From contig JAPDOI010000187.1 of NCBI GenBank assembly GCA_029168955.1, positions 1,188,501 to 1,252,500 on the forward strand: a DNA stretch of 64,000 nucleotides, written 5' to 3'. The position numbers and the translations under genes were made by a program. Under the pieces are notes generated by a model. It worked only from the letters and a program-made list of their open reading frames with translations, did no database searches and was not told the DNA's origin. Origin of the DNA: Aplectana chamaeleonis (Eukaryota; Nematoda; Chromadorea; Rhabditida; Cosmocercidae). Below, piece after piece: positions 10,600-22,460 of this stretch; within the stretch, counting starts at the first letter, position 1, and each line of letters begins with the position of its first letter.

Positions 10600-12034
10600 G
10601 CGCCCTGCGCACTCCCTTTAAAGTCCTGTACACCTTCTATGGCGTTCTGCATACCTTTCCTGAAGTCCTGCACACTTTCTAAGACCTTCCGCACACTTCC
10701 ACTGAAGTATTGCCCACTACCACTGAAGTCCTGCACACTTTTTATAACGTTCTGCACACCCGCCCCTGATGTCCTGTACACTTTCTATGACGTTCTGCAC
10801 ATTCCTCTAAGAGTCCTGCACACTTTTATAACGTTCTTTACACCTGGCCTTGAGTTCTGCACACTTTCTATGACGTTCTGCACATTCCTCCAAGAGTCCC
10901 GCACGCTTTTTATAACATTCTGCGCACCTGCCCTGAAGCCCTGCGCACTTTTTATGACGTTCTGCACATTCCTTCAAGAGTCCTGTACATTTTTCATAAC
11001 GTTTTGCACACCTGCCCTGAAGTCCTGCATTTTTTCTATGACGTTCTGCACATTCCTCCAAGTCCTGCACAGTTTGGTAATGATCTTCACTCGTGGCCTG
11101 AAATTCTTCACACCTTCTATAACGTTCTGCACATTCCTCCAAGAGTCCTGCACACTTTTTATAATGTTCTGCACACCTGCCCTGAAGTCCTGCACACCTT
11201 CTATGACGTCCTGCATATTCCTCCAAGAGTCGTGCACACTTTTTATAACGTTCTGCACACCTGCCCTGAAGTCCTGCACACCTTCTATGACGTCCTGCAT
11301 ATTCCTCCAAGAGTCGTGCACACTTTTTATAACGTTCTGCACACCTGCCCTGGTATTTTGCACACTTTCTATGACGTTCTGCACATTCCTCCAAGAGTCC
11401 TGCACAGTTTGGTAATGTTCTTCACACCTGGCCTATAGTTCTTCACACTTTCGATGACGTCCTGCACATTCCTCCAAGAGTCGTGCACACTTTTTATAAC
11501 GTTCTGCACACCTGCCCTGAAGTCCTGCACACCTTCTATAACGTTCTGCACATTCCTCCAAGAGTCCTGCACACTTTTTATAACGTTCTGCTCGCCTGCC
11601 GTGAAGTCCTGCACACCTTCTGTGACGTCCTGCACATTCCTCCAAGAGTCCTGCACACTTTTTATAATGTTCTGCACACATATCCTGGAGTCCTGCCTAC
11701 TTTCTATGACGTTCTCCACATTCCTCTGAAAGTCCTGCACGCTTTCTATTACGTTCTGCACACCTGGCCTGAAGTCCTGCACACTTTTTTGACGTCCTGC
11801 ACATTCCTCCAAGAGTCCTGCACACTTTTTATAACGTTCTGCTCGCCTGCCGTGAAGTCCTGCACATTCCTCCAAGAGTCCTGCACACTTTTTATAATGT
11901 TCTGCACACCTGCCCTGAAGTCCTGCACACCTTCTATGACGTCCTGCATATTCCTCCAAGAGCCCTGCAGACCTTCTATATTGTTCTTCACATCGAGCCT
12001 GAAGTCCTGCCCACTCCCTGTAACACTATCCACT
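10600..12034 (+). repeat. Right arm: 84-bp higher-order array of 21-bp units
   Basis: Four related 21-bp units alternate to give an 84-bp period: GTCCTGCACACTTTTTATAAC, with variants carrying CCTGCCCTGAA, CCTTCTATGACG and TTCCTCCAAGA. About 17 periods are present. Because 21 is a multiple of three and the units lack stops, long open frames run through several frames on both strands (up to 310 codons). On the minus strand these read as heptads such as VQDFRAG and VQDVIEG. Confidence 0.85.
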
Positions 12035-12182
12035 TATTACTCTGTCTTACACCTACCTTTTCTCATGCAGTCAAATTATGCCTAATGCCTTATGCGAGCT
12101 CAACATAAATACGCTGACGGCTTCTCTAGGATGAAGCTATTGCGCCAAGAATCAGCTCAACCATTCTTCTCAGAAACTCAAC

Positions 12183-12364
12183 GGGTCCGACCGCAGATTT
12201 CTGTCGGGTCGAACCCCTTTCCGTTTTCGTCCCTCACTTCGTCCAACTGAGACGACGTGGGGGAGAAATAAAATTTATTCTCCCCCCCACGTCTTCTCAC
12301 TTGGGACTACGTGGAGGAACAATGCTAAAGGGTCTGACCCGACAGAAATCTGGGGATGGACCCC
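12183..12364. repeat. Palindromic MITE
   Basis: The left arm begins GGGTCCGACCGCAGATTTCT and the right arm ends AGAAATCTGGGGATGGACCCC. The arms continue through TCGGGTC and ACGTGGGGGAGAA to a centre near 12272 (AATAAAATTTATT). The arms are about 85 bp and imperfect. Confidence 0.75.
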
Positions 12365-13315
12365 GTACGAGCTGGGGTTGGACCCGGCGAATGTCTGAGT
12401 TCCCGCAAATCTTCAAGCTGCGTCAAAAGTCGCAGAAAAACTTCGAGGAGTTCGAAAAAACAACTGTAAGCGACATTTGCAGCTGCAATCCGCGTCAAAA
12501 AACGCAGCTTGAATGTGCGTTTTTTCGCCAGCGGTAAATGTCGCGATGCTCTGGTATGCTTAATCATTGCAGATCTGCGGTTCTTGGCGCAGTTTTCGGA
12601 GTATGAAAGAGGAGGGGGGTTAGAAATCATGAACGAGCTTTATCTTGTTGCCTTTAAACAGAGAGAGGTTTGTGTTCATATGGGATTTTATAGACGCTTT
12701 TGCTGGACAAAGGGGAATGTTCACTGATAGTGCAGCGATTGGAACATCACAGACCTCAATAGTCTTCAATTTTCAGGAGAAGTTCATTGTATGATTAAAA
12801 CCGAGAAACGGATAAACGTCATAAGATTGCATTTTCTCCCACGCGGCTTTCCAATAATCAAAACCCCTTTAGTGGATTTACTAAACCCACTGAAGAGCCT
12901 TTCGTTCGAAAAAAAGCGGAATGTTTAAATAGTCTTCGGCAGATCCACGCAAACCTGAACAATATTATGTGGAGTACCACGCTCATCTGAGTGCACTTTG
13001 CATGAAGTGTCCAGAAGAGTTATTCATCACCTGAATAACTCTCTTATTAACAGTTCCTGCTAAGCGTGCGAAGATAGGACACACCTCCAACGCCTCCACT
13101 TTCTCGGCATTACAGAGCACATTCTCTTCTTCTCACATGCACTGTGTGTTCAAATAGGAACGTCCTCCAAAGCTACTATGTACCAACATTGCCTCATAGG
13201 CATATATCCTCTTCGTTCTCCTTTACAACACCAGTTAAATTAGCTACATCTCTTTGTTTCCTATGAAAGATCAACAATATTTTCAATAAAGCAGGGAACT
13301 GCATCTTGCGGGATA
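12365..13315. other. Unassigned sequence
   Basis: No supported gene. Contains the inverted copy (12593-12620) of the TTCGGAGTATGAAAGAGG word seen left of the foldback element. Otherwise only short frames in AT-rich sequence. Confidence 0.35.
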
Positions 13316-13457
13316 GGACCTCTGTACACACAGGGGGCGGAGTTGTCCCGCCTTTTGAGACTTTAATCCCACTCGGGACCATTTCGCCTAAATTGAGTAC
13401 CGTGACGTGTCGATCTGCAAAAACGGGACAACTCCTCCCTCTGTGTGTAGAGAGCCC
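13316..13457. repeat. Palindromic MITE, about 142 bp
   Basis: The left arm is GGACCTCTGTACACACAGGG followed by GGCGGAGTTGTCCCG. The right arm is CGGGACAACTCCTCCC followed by TCTGTGTGTAGAGAGCCCC. The arms match over about 38 bp with a few differences. Confidence 0.75.
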
Positions 13458-13686
13458 CTAATCCCCCACCTCGCCTTTAGCTTGTTCGCAACCGCAATCT
13501 TAATGGCAGCGTTCACGGTAGTTATTGTCGGCGACTTTTCTCTGTAAATTGATATGTAAGGACTCAGGCTCTTAGTAGCGAAGTACCGAAAGAACACGAG
13601 CCCGGGAAGACGAGGGATTGGTTGCAAACGAGCTTAGTGACGACCGCTGCTGACCCCATTGCCCCGCGTTAGCCTCCCCGAAGTTA

Positions 13687-14172
13687 GAGTTTATTGCAAT
13701 GTTAAAGGGACATGGTGTGGTTGCGGTCACACACTGAAACTACTGCAAAAACCTGGCTCTTTGCGAGATTTCATTATCGATCGACAGCACGGCTGATTTT
13801 CTAGGTGAGTTACGGCTTTTCTTCTCTTTTTCTTGTTTGTTGCGACATTATGTTTGTTTCTGACTTTAAATTTTGTGAATAGGGGCTATGCTTAGTGCGC
13901 GAGGGAAACTAGCTGTTTGTTCAGGCTTCGAAATCGAAGAAAAACGGCAAATTCCTCTCGCACACCAAGAAAAGCCCCTATTCGTAATATTATAAAAGTC
14001 AGAAACAAAAATGAAGCAGAAACGAGCGTGAAAAAAGAAAAGCAGTAACTCACCCTGTAATTCAGCTGCGCAGCCGATCGATAATGAAATCTGGCAAAGA
14101 GCCAGGATTTCCACCGTAGTTTTAGTGTGTGACCGCAGCCGCACCATGTTCTTTTAACATTGCGGTAAACTG
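13687..14172. mobile_element. MITE with AGTTTACCGCA ends, copy 2, long palindrome
   Basis: Ends AGTTTATTGCAATGTTAAA and TTAACATTGCGGTAAACT. The element folds back on itself over arms of roughly 230 bp, through GACATGGTG, TTGCGGTCACACACT, GATTTCATTATCGATCG and AATAGGGGC with their inverses. It is a larger relative of the element at 6847-7150. Confidence 0.8.
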
Positions 14173-14230
14173 TAACAAATTGAAATCCGGGATTGTGGTA
14201 ACAGCTAATAATGAGAAGAATTGAGCGATG

Positions 14231-14783
14231 TTAAAAGTAGTGCTCACTATGAAAAAGTTACCCGTTTTCCGCGGAAAAGTAAGCTTTGAATACTTCTAAG
14301 AAGTGTAAGTACGGAAGTACGACGGAAAACGGTTGGGAAAAAGGGTGGAAATGTAGTGGTCCAGCCAACTCATTGGATCAACCGTCCACGTCATACAACA
14401 GTTGTCCTGCTTTCCTTTCACCAGGGGGACAGAGGCCGAATTTTTTAATCCTCTTTGTCGCAAAAGATTCCAACATTCAAGCATGTGCATTGACCAATCC
14501 TATCCTTTATGAGTTTGTGGTAAAGGAAACAGAAAACAAAGAAGTCACTCACCTAAGAATTTCGAAGCTCAAAACAATCGCTACGCTTGGTTTGAAAGTC
14601 TTGTACACATTGCACCAATCACATTAGCAGGCGTACATAAATATTTTATAGCCTTTTCTAAACACTTCCCTCGATATTCGAGAGTTTCTTGAGCCTTTTC
14701 CTATTTATTCACGACTTCGTGAACTTGCCTACTAAAATCATAGGAAACTATATTTTGGTTGTTTATCGTGAACACTGCCTTAA
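14231..14783 (+). mobile_element. TTAA-bounded MITE, family T4
   Basis: Starts TTAAAAGTAGTGCTCAC and ends GTGAACACTGCCTTAA. The interior is shared with 8560-9031 on the other strand. The right TTAA is shared with the T2 element that follows directly. Confidence 0.75.
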
Positions 14784-15271
14784 AGGTACAGTACACCCTC
14801 AGACATAATTTCTGAGATTTTTATTTGATTGTGTAGTAAACCCCCCCCCATATAAATCACGTGAAAGTGCGAGATCTCAACTCCTTCGAATAAGAGAGAT
14901 ATAAGCGACCACCACAGGCCCGACCTCCTTCGCTCACCACCACGCGCCACACCCCTACCAGATCAAAAGCTCGATGGCGGCTAGATGAATGGATGAATTC
15001 TCAACAAGTCGTCGTTCTTCAGTACATTGCTAGACTATTTACATAACCTGACTCGCTCTCGCGCAACGATTGCGAATGAAGAAAATTTGAGACCTGGGAC
15101 AACTCGCCCACCGATTTTTCGCCCTCAAAATGTAGGCTTCTTTGAGGAGCCATAACTCTCTTCATAGGGGGTATTAGTCGATTTCAGAGATACCACTATG
15201 ATCAGCGTCTGACTCTCTCCGAGATCAGCATGAAAACTGAAAAATAATTTTTTTAAATATCTGTGCCTATA
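14780..15271 (+). mobile_element. TTAA-bounded MITE, family T2
   Basis: Starts TTAAAGGTACAGTACACCCT and ends CTGTGCCTATAAG, with a mutated right TTAA. The interior matches the other T2 copies in order: ATATAAATCACGTG, CCCGACCTCC, ATGGATGAATTC and ACAACTCGCCCACCGA. Confidence 0.75.
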
Positions 15272-15570
15272 AGTACCACCTCTGCAATAAAGTTGTACAA
15301 TACCTACCCTCGAACTTGGCAAATCAGGGAAAAAAACGCGTTCTCGAGTTTTTTTTCACCCCTCTAGAATAACTCGGTATTATTTGGGTTTTGGGGGGGG
15401 GGAGGGTGGCAGTTAAAGATGTTGCTAGAATCGTCTCATCCAGGTCTACAAGATGGTGATAGAATTTCATTGATATCCTAAACTATACCTTTATTACAGG
15501 TATGCTGCTCTAAAAATTAAAGTGCCTGCCGAGCGTCCTGACGAGTCAGAACGTGTTATGGAAAAAGCAA

Positions 15571-15597
15571 CATAAATAAATAAATAAATAAATAATT
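15571..15597 (+). repeat. (AAAT)n microsatellite, probable LINE tail
   Basis: Six or so AAAT units follow sequence containing GACGAGTCAGAACGTGTT. A similar AAAT tract, read on the minus strand, closes the CR1-like LINE near 35645, so this may be the tail of a lost LINE copy. Confidence 0.45.
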
Positions 15598-15599
15598 AA

Positions 15600-16739
15600 G
15601 GCATAGTATAATATATCGATAAAATTCCAAGACCATGTTGTTCCATTGATATAATTTCCTCACAGCAGTCAAACTTTCTATGCCCAGCAGCCAAATGAAG
15701 CAAGGGTGGCCCCAATCTGGGCCAGAAAAATGCTTTTGTGTTTCTTCTAACCATGCGTATTATGCAGAGCATAAGATCTTCCGAAAACCTTAGAGAACCC
15801 CGAATTGAAATCTGTCGTGAAGACTGCACTCAAAGTAAGTGTTCGAGTCGAGTGAAGAACCACAGCCTTTCCTCTGAATGAGGAAGTTCTAGAGTTATCC
15901 GTGGTAGCTGTACCTAACAGAACAATGTAAAGCAAAACCATGCCTGTGCAGGAATTCACTCCATTCTTAGGCTGTTGGGTTCAACCACGTTTAGGTGTGA
16001 GCATGTCGCTCATGATAACATCGTCTATTCCAATACCATTACACACTCTAATTTTCTCCTGTGCACTGCGCTCTACATAGCTATGTATTATGCTGGCGAA
16101 ATTTTAAAAAAGATTTTAGTTCGTGAAATCGGCTGCAGCGCTTAAGAAGGTTCGTGGTTCTAATTCACTCTCTGATTGAGTTTTCTCTCAGAACTGTCAT
16201 GAGGTGAGCGCAGATTTTGGAGATTCTCAAGAGCAGGATACGCTCAACAAACCGTACCGCTTTACTCAATGCTTCGGAACAAGCAGGTCCACAAAGTTGA
16301 GGAGTAACTTTCGAAATTCCCGAAGAAGCATCAAAACTCCTGCTCACGTCTATTTTGCGTGGAGGGTCTAGCGGAAATTGCTCATTCGAACATTGTTTGG
16401 TAAAATGTATTGAAACACAACCTAAAGAAAAGATTTCTTTGAAAATCTATCGCCGAAGCTTTTCGGGAAGTAGGAATTCTCTAATGTTCATGTTTGGATG
16501 CGTCTAGATGTACATATACCTCATACCAAAGAGCATTCAGTATTCGCTTGCGTCTGTCAAGCTGCTTCCTTACCTTGCACTAGACGGCCGAACGAGAGAT
16601 TCCGCTTACGCATAATTGTAGTTCCGAACTTCGCGAAATCCCTTTGCAACGATATGTTTATGTTTTAATAGTGTTTTGTTGTTTTGTTTGTGTATTAAGG
16701 GCAGCATAATTGCTCACAAAAGTGGTTGAGAGAACGAAG
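15600..16739. other. Unassigned sequence
   Basis: No gene, inverted repeat or tandem repeat that I can support. Only short frames on both strands. Confidence 0.35.
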
Positions 16740-17228
16740 TTAAAGGCAGTGTTCACGATAATCTTCAAGTTTGAGATTAATCGCTAAATCGATTGTTTGG
16801 CCCCCGAGTAGAACTGAAATGACGAAGAAACCGAGAAAAACGCATCAGAAGGACACGAAATCCTTTCCTCTCACCCCGTTTGTTTACTCTCAATGGAACT
16901 GTTTGTTAAGACGATAAAATCTTTTGTGGACTAGTCTTTTGCAATTTTCTATTTTTGGTTTCTCCGTTGTTTCGCGTTGACCCTAGCTAATACTGTTTTG
17001 CCCTAAATATTCATCCATTTTTGATTAGTCCCATTTTTACCAGTGACAACCACCGCGAACATGTTCATCCAACCGGACAACTAGTTAAGGCCAGAGAATA
17101 ATGTCACTGAAATAAGACGATTCAGTGCGTCTCTTGCCGTTTCTTCGTATTTTGGTAACACTTGGTAGCCAACGCATTATTTTGAGTAAGAAACACGGGA
17201 AAAAATCGTCGTGAACCCTGCCTTCAAG
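16740..17228 (+). mobile_element. TTAA-type MITE with a distinct interior
   Basis: Left end TTAAAGGCAGTGTTCACGAT, right end CGTGAACCCTGCCTTCAAG. The termini match the T1/T3 families but the interior (TTGTTTGGCCCCCGAGTAG and flanking sequence) is not shared with the other copies in this window, so this is a separate family using the same ends. Confidence 0.65.
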
Positions 17229-17721
17229 TAACTCATACGACCTATACTAAACGGCATTCTTTGTTGGAAACGTCAAAAACGAGCCAAAGCGACCGTTTCT
17301 AAAGGCATCGTTGGCACTGCTAACCACTTTTCATTTTTCAGGCTTAATTTCATGAATGAGCCCGATAGACCACACCGGTAAACCTCGGCGCGTCAGAAAC
17401 GTAGGGTTATGAGCTTGGAAGGGGTCAAAAATGAGGATCCTTCATCATTTCTCATCAGTCATCTACCACTTTTTCATAGAATATTGATGCAACCTTCAAA
17501 TAACATGAAAAACGGTCACGGAACAAACTCCTGATGCAGAGAAACTTCGAAAACGATTTTGGCGCAAAACTTGAATTCAACTTAACAGTGAGTTTAGACT
17601 GACTCATCGTTACCAATGAAGGTTTTTCTAGGGCCCTTTCGACATTTTCGTTTATTATATAGGCGGAGCTACACAAAAACATTTAAAAATAGTATACGGT
17701 TTTCTGCACCTACAATGCCTT

Positions 17722-18000
17722 CAAACCTGAACTTTCCGGTCTTTTGATTGTGGACGAGCCCACTCCACATCATCAGCATCGATGATATCTTATATCAGAA
17801 ACATCAGCCAGCTTGAAATTGAAACTAAACCAATGAACAATAGTCTTCTGCTCAAATATTTATGTCCCCGTTGAGTCAAAAATTGAACGAAGGACATGTT
17901 TTCATTGCTCAACTGTATTCATTAGTTAAATCTGCATTTACTTCTGACTGTGAACTTCGATGATGTTGGACAGCTCAGCATGAGACTTCAATCATTTTCA
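17722..18000 (+). repeat. Truncated T1 fragment without termini
   Basis: Matches the interior of T1 from CCTGAACTTTC and GGACGAGCCCACTCCACATC to GCATGAGACT, lacking both TTAAAGGCA ends. It lies about 120 bp upstream of a complete T1 copy in the same orientation. Confidence 0.7.
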
Positions 18001-18116
18001 AGTGAAGTGAGTTGAGATTTTTGTCGGTTCTCAACACTATCAGCTCCGAGCCTTCGATTCATATTATAAAATCGGTAGCGTTTACTACACCTTCAATCTT
18101 GTATATAAAATCGCAT

Positions 18117-18825
18117 TTAAAGGCAGTGGTCGCGACCAAATATGCTTGTCGTCTTTTTCTTTCTAAACCCTTTTCTGGGTCTCGAGTAGTAGGACCTCTA
18201 AGAAAAAATCGCGAAAAATCGCTGTTTTGGGCCAAATTTGAAGCCTGAACTTGCTTGTCTTTTGATGGTGGACGAGCCCACACCACATAATCGCCATCGA
18301 TGACCTCTTATATCAAGAACATCAGCTGTCTTGAAATTGAATTTCAATCAAAGAACCTTTGGATTTATGTGGACATCTAGTCAAAACATTGACAGCAGCG
18401 CTTGTTTTCATTGTTCAACTGTTTTTATGAGGTAAATTTGCATTTATTTCTTCCTCCGAACGTCGATGATTTTTGACTGCCCGGCATGAGACTGCGATCT
18501 TTTTTGGCGACGCTGTGCACGTGTGCACTCACTGGCATTTTCGGGCCTTGGAAACTCTTAAGCCCCTTTTATAGCTTGCAGGCCGACGTCGGACGACTCT
18601 TTATCAAATTTGATAAGTTAAGATAGATAAGATGGGTAGGGTAGGGTAGATAGATAATAAACATTCGATAACGAGTCGTCCGACGTCGGTCGGGCAAGTG
18701 TGAAAGAGGCTTTATTCTAGCCCGTTTTTCACCGCTCTACCTTCCTAGTTTTTCAGCTATTTTTGATATAAGCTGATTTTTGTAGTTTTTTCGATGAGGT
18801 TTTTCATCGTGACCACTGCCTTTAA
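18117..18825 (+). mobile_element. TTAA-bounded MITE, family T1, interrupted
   Basis: Ends TTAAAGGCAGTGGTCGCGA and GTGACCACTGCCTTTAA, interior colinear with 28131-28684. It is about 155 bp longer than the intact copy because another MITE has landed inside it. Confidence 0.85.
18560..18712. repeat. Palindromic MITE nested in T1
   Basis: Left arm AAGCCCCTTTTATAGCTTGC then GGCCGACGTCGGACGACTC; right arm GAGTCGTCCGACGTCGG then GCAAGTGTGAAAGAGGCTT. A GATA/GGGTAG-rich centre lies between. Comparison with 28560-28580 shows T1 sequence resuming on either side, with a possible TTA or TA target duplication. Confidence 0.8.
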
Positions 18826-20235
18826 GGGGAGTGTGTACTCGCATTAACCGGTTCGGAAGTGCTGTGTTATGAAAGCAAAGGAAGATTTACGATATCTTTG
18901 ATACCAATAGGTAATATCCATATCAATTCATATATAAGCAGGGCATTGTGACCCTGCGCAGTGTGATCGCCTACAAATTCCGAGTAACATTCGACATCTG
19001 CACCGGGTCAACTTACTGGATTGAACACGCTCGACCCCTGTATCTCCTGGAGGATCCACAGTCAATGGAACCCGATCGGAGTCCGCGAGAAGCCGGAGGC
19101 CAGACGCATCATAGCCAGTAATGGCATGTTATGAAGGGAGCGGAATTCATTATACATAGGCGTTAACCGCAGCGAGAAAAAGCCAAGACGCCGCTCTCTT
19201 GTCTTCCTTCGCTTTCGTGCTGCAGCTCCCCGAGGCAGAGTTCCTAGTCTGTTTACAAATTGGAGATAATTTTTTTTTACAATAATGTGTTTTGTGTCAC
19301 ACCAAATACAGCTGCCGAATATTGAAGTTGAGGTTGATAACTAGAGAAGCACGATATTTCCACGTAAAGGCATGGAACCTACCCCGAACAGCATTATCCT
19401 ACTAGTGACGCACAATGGTGACAGTATGTGACAGAGATCGGGGACCAAATTGGACATGTTGAGCGATGAATGTGCATGCCTATTTCAGCAGACCCATGCC
19501 CCGACCGCGGACACCTAGACTTTGTTCAAGCATAATGTTGAGAAGAAGCAAAAATGATTTTCTGTGCCGACGATGCCTCTCAGACAAAACATCTCCCAAA
19601 TTTATTGTTGGTGCTTTCCTGTGGACCAAAAGGGAGCTTACCTTCATCTTGCCACTTTTAAATAGGACTGCATTTATCGTGAAATACTTAGTCTTTAGCT
19701 AGTTATCCAATAATCTCGTACTCGAAGCCGTCCAGTTATGCACATACACCGAGTCAAATGTATCTCATATTTTAAAGTTTTGACCAGCTTGGCGGGAGAT
19801 TCCCCACAATTTTTAGAGCGCTAAACAGGTTCAGACGTCGTATACGGTGTGCCACTAGCATGCCATGCTAGTTTCCTTTTCTAAGCAGTTAACATTTGTA
19901 AAATCGTTATGTGTGACAGAAGTTCGTGCTCTCTCTTCTTCCGAGTATTCTATTAAGATACATAGTGTAGCACCATCAGTGTTGTTGTTCGCAAAGAACC
20001 CTCGAAATTTTTATGATGAAATTTGAACATCCTGTCGTTAGCGAAAAGCCGCAACTTCATCATTGATACATGAATGATTGCCTTATCATCACTAAATTTA
20101 ACACTAAATTTAAACCCAAGCGGAAATGAATAGGTGTCTTGTGCTTATAAACCCACAATCATACATAATAATAAACGGCTAAGAGTTAACCGGTGACCAT
20201 TGACAGTTGACCGTTGACCGTTTTTTTTTCGAAGA
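18826..20235. other. Unassigned sequence before the GC-rich array
   Basis: No supported gene. The region 18950-19120 is GC-richer and could hold an exon, but I find no domain or splice pair to support one. A short GTTGACCGTTGACCG duplication and a T-run lie just before the array. Confidence 0.35.
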
Positions 20236-22460
20236 ATGTGCGGGATCCAGTTAGGAGTGCGCCAAACGCCGGGTAGGGTGAACGGGAACCAAGTGGGAGT
20301 GCGCCACTCGACTGGAAGTGCGCCATGCGCCGTGAAAAGTGTACGGGACCCAACTGGAAGTGCGCGACGCCCCGTCGAAAGAGTGCGGGACCCGAATGAA
20401 CGTGCCACACGCGCCGCGGAAAGTGTGCGTGACCCAACTGGAGGTGCGCCACGCGCCCTGTAAAGTGACCCAACTGGAAGTGCGCCACGCGCAGTGGAAA
20501 GTGTGCGCGACCCGACTAGAAGTGCGCCCCGCGCCGTGGAAGCTTGCGGGACCCGACTGAAAGTGCGGGACATGCCGTGAAAAGTGTGCGGGACCCGACT
20601 GGAAGTACGCCTCGTGCCGTGGAAAGTGTGCGGGACCCAAGTGGAGATGCGCCCCGTGCCGTGTAAAGTGACCCAACTGGAAGTGCGCCACGCGCCGTGT
20701 AGTGTGCGCGACCCAACTGGAAGTGCGCCACGCGCCATGGAAAGTGTCTGGGACCCAACTGAGAGAGCGCGACGCGCCGTGGAAAGTGTGTGGGAACAAA
20801 TTGTGAGTGCGCCTAGCGGGGACCTTCTGAACAGGCAGCAGGGACCGTTTATCCATATCATTTATACTGCTGAATACGCAGGAAGTTGGTACGTTGAAGC
20901 ATGATAAAACTCGTGAAGCACCTACACTAGCAAAACAATGTGATGGAACACGTATAAATAAACATTCGTTGCTGCCTGTTTAGGTTTTCTTCGCCTAGCG
21001 CCGAGGAAAGTGTGTGACACGCAACTGGGAGAGCGTACAGCGCCGGGGAAAATGTGTGTGACTCAAATGGGAAAACGCCAAGCGCCCGGGAAAGCGTGCG
21101 AGGCCCAACCTGGAAGTGCGCGACGTGCCGTGGAAAGTGTGCGGGACCCAACTGGAGATGCGCCCCGTGCCATGGAAATTGTTTGGGACCCAACTGGAAG
21201 TGCGCCACGCGCCGTGGAAATTGTGCGCGACCCAACTGGAAGTGCGCCACGCGCCATGGAAAGTGTCTGGGACCCAACTGAGAGAGCGCGACGCGCCGTG
21301 GAAAGTGTGTGGGAACAAATTGTGAGTGCGCCTAGCGGGGGACCTTTCTGAACAGGCAGCAGGGACCGTTTATCCATATCATTTATACTGCTGAATACGC
21401 AGGAAGTTGGTACGTTGAAGCATGATAAAACTCGTGAAGCACCTACACTAGCAAAACAATGTGATGGAACACGTATAAATAAACATTCGTTGCTGCCTGT
21501 TTAGGTTTTCTTCGCCTAGCGCCGAGGAAAGTGTGTGACACGCAACTGGGAGAGCGTACAGCGCCGGGGAAAATGTGTGTGACTCAAATGGGAAAACGCC
21601 AAGCGCCCGGGAAAGCGTGCGAGGCCCAACCTGGAAGTGCGCGACGTGCCGTGGAAAGTGTGCGGGACCCAAGTGGAGATGCGCCCCGTGCCGTGTAAAG
21701 TGACCCAACTGGAAGTGCGCCACGCGCCGTGTAGTGTGCGCGACCCAACTGGAAGTGCGCCACGCGCCATGGAAAGTGTCTGGGACCCAACTGAGAGAGC
21801 GCGACGCGCCGTGGAAAGTGTGTGGGAACAAATTGTGAGTGCGCCTAGCGGGGACCTTCTGAACAGGCAGCAGGGACCGTTTATCCATATCATTTATACT
21901 GCTGAATACGCAGGAAGTTGGTACGTTGAAGCATGATAAAACTCGTGAAGCACCTACACTAGCAAAACAATGTGATGGAACACGTATAAATAAACATTCG
22001 TTGCTGCCTGTTTAGGTTTTCTTCGCCTAGCGCCGAGGAAAGTGTGTGACACGCAACTGGGAGAGCGTACAGCGCCGGGGAAAATGTGTGTGACTCAAAT
22101 GGGAAAACGCCAAGCGCCCGGGAAAGCGTGCGAGGCCCAACCTGGAAGTGCGCGACGCGCCGTGGAAAGTGTGCGGGACCCAACTGGAAGTACGCTTCGC
22201 GCCATGGAAATTGTTTGGGAGCCAAGAGGAAGTGCGCTACGCTCCGTGGAAATTGTGTGGGACCCAACTGGACGTGGGCCACGCGCCGTGGAAAGTGTGC
22301 AGGACCCGACTGGAAGTGCGCCGCGCGCCATGGAAATTGTGTGGAACTGAACTGGAAGTGCGCGACGCGCCGTGGAAAGTGTGCGGGATTCAACTGAAAG
22401 TGCGCCACGCGCCGTGGAGCGCCAAGCCCGGGGAAAAGAATGCCGATCTCAACTAGGCGT
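20236..22460 (+). repeat. GC-rich 42-bp (2 x 21) minisatellite array
   Basis: Alternating 21-bp units near GCGCCACGCGCCGTGGAAAGT and GTGCGGGACCCAACTGGAAGT repeat head to tail in one orientation. Open frames run through several frames on both strands because the period is a multiple of three; I do not treat them as genes. Three non-repetitive spacers of about 200 bp interrupt the array. Confidence 0.85.
20741..22190 (+). repeat. Three tandem copies of a roughly 515-bp block
   Basis: Blocks start near 20741, 21260 and 21773. Each has a few 42-bp units, then a unique spacer (CAGCAGGGACCGTTTATCC to TAAACATTCGTTGCTGCC) and further units. The spacer itself is bounded by short inverted words (AACAGGCAGCA and TGCTGCCTGTT). 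The copies are almost identical, so the duplication is recent. Confidence 0.85.

Larger units (their letters stand above)
9911..12034. mobile_element. Foldback-type element with minisatellite arms
   Basis: The left end AGTGGATAGTGTT (9911-9923) is repeated inverted at 12022-12034. Moving inward, both arms consist of 21-bp units in opposite orientation: nine or so units on the left (to about 10102) and about 68 on the right (from about 10600). The middle is unique sequence plus a nested small MITE. This plan, tandem-repeat arms in inverted orientation around a short centre, is that of foldback (FB-like) elements. No transposase is encoded, and I could not find a convincing target-site duplication. 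Confidence 0.65.

Noticed and set aside
10483..11959. Long open frames (up to 310 codons) across the foldback arm on both strands
   Set aside because: Several frames on both strands are open at once because the 21-bp period is a multiple of three and units lack stops. There is no single favoured frame, so no gene is supported.
15530..15560. GACGAGTCAGAACG, and a similar word at 45198, as hammerhead cores
   Set aside because: No stem II hairpin lies between the CTGANGA-like word and the GAA, so the core cannot form.
20236..22460. CRISPR-like array
   Set aside because: Contiguous diverged units without unique spacers of regular length; the setting is eukaryotic.
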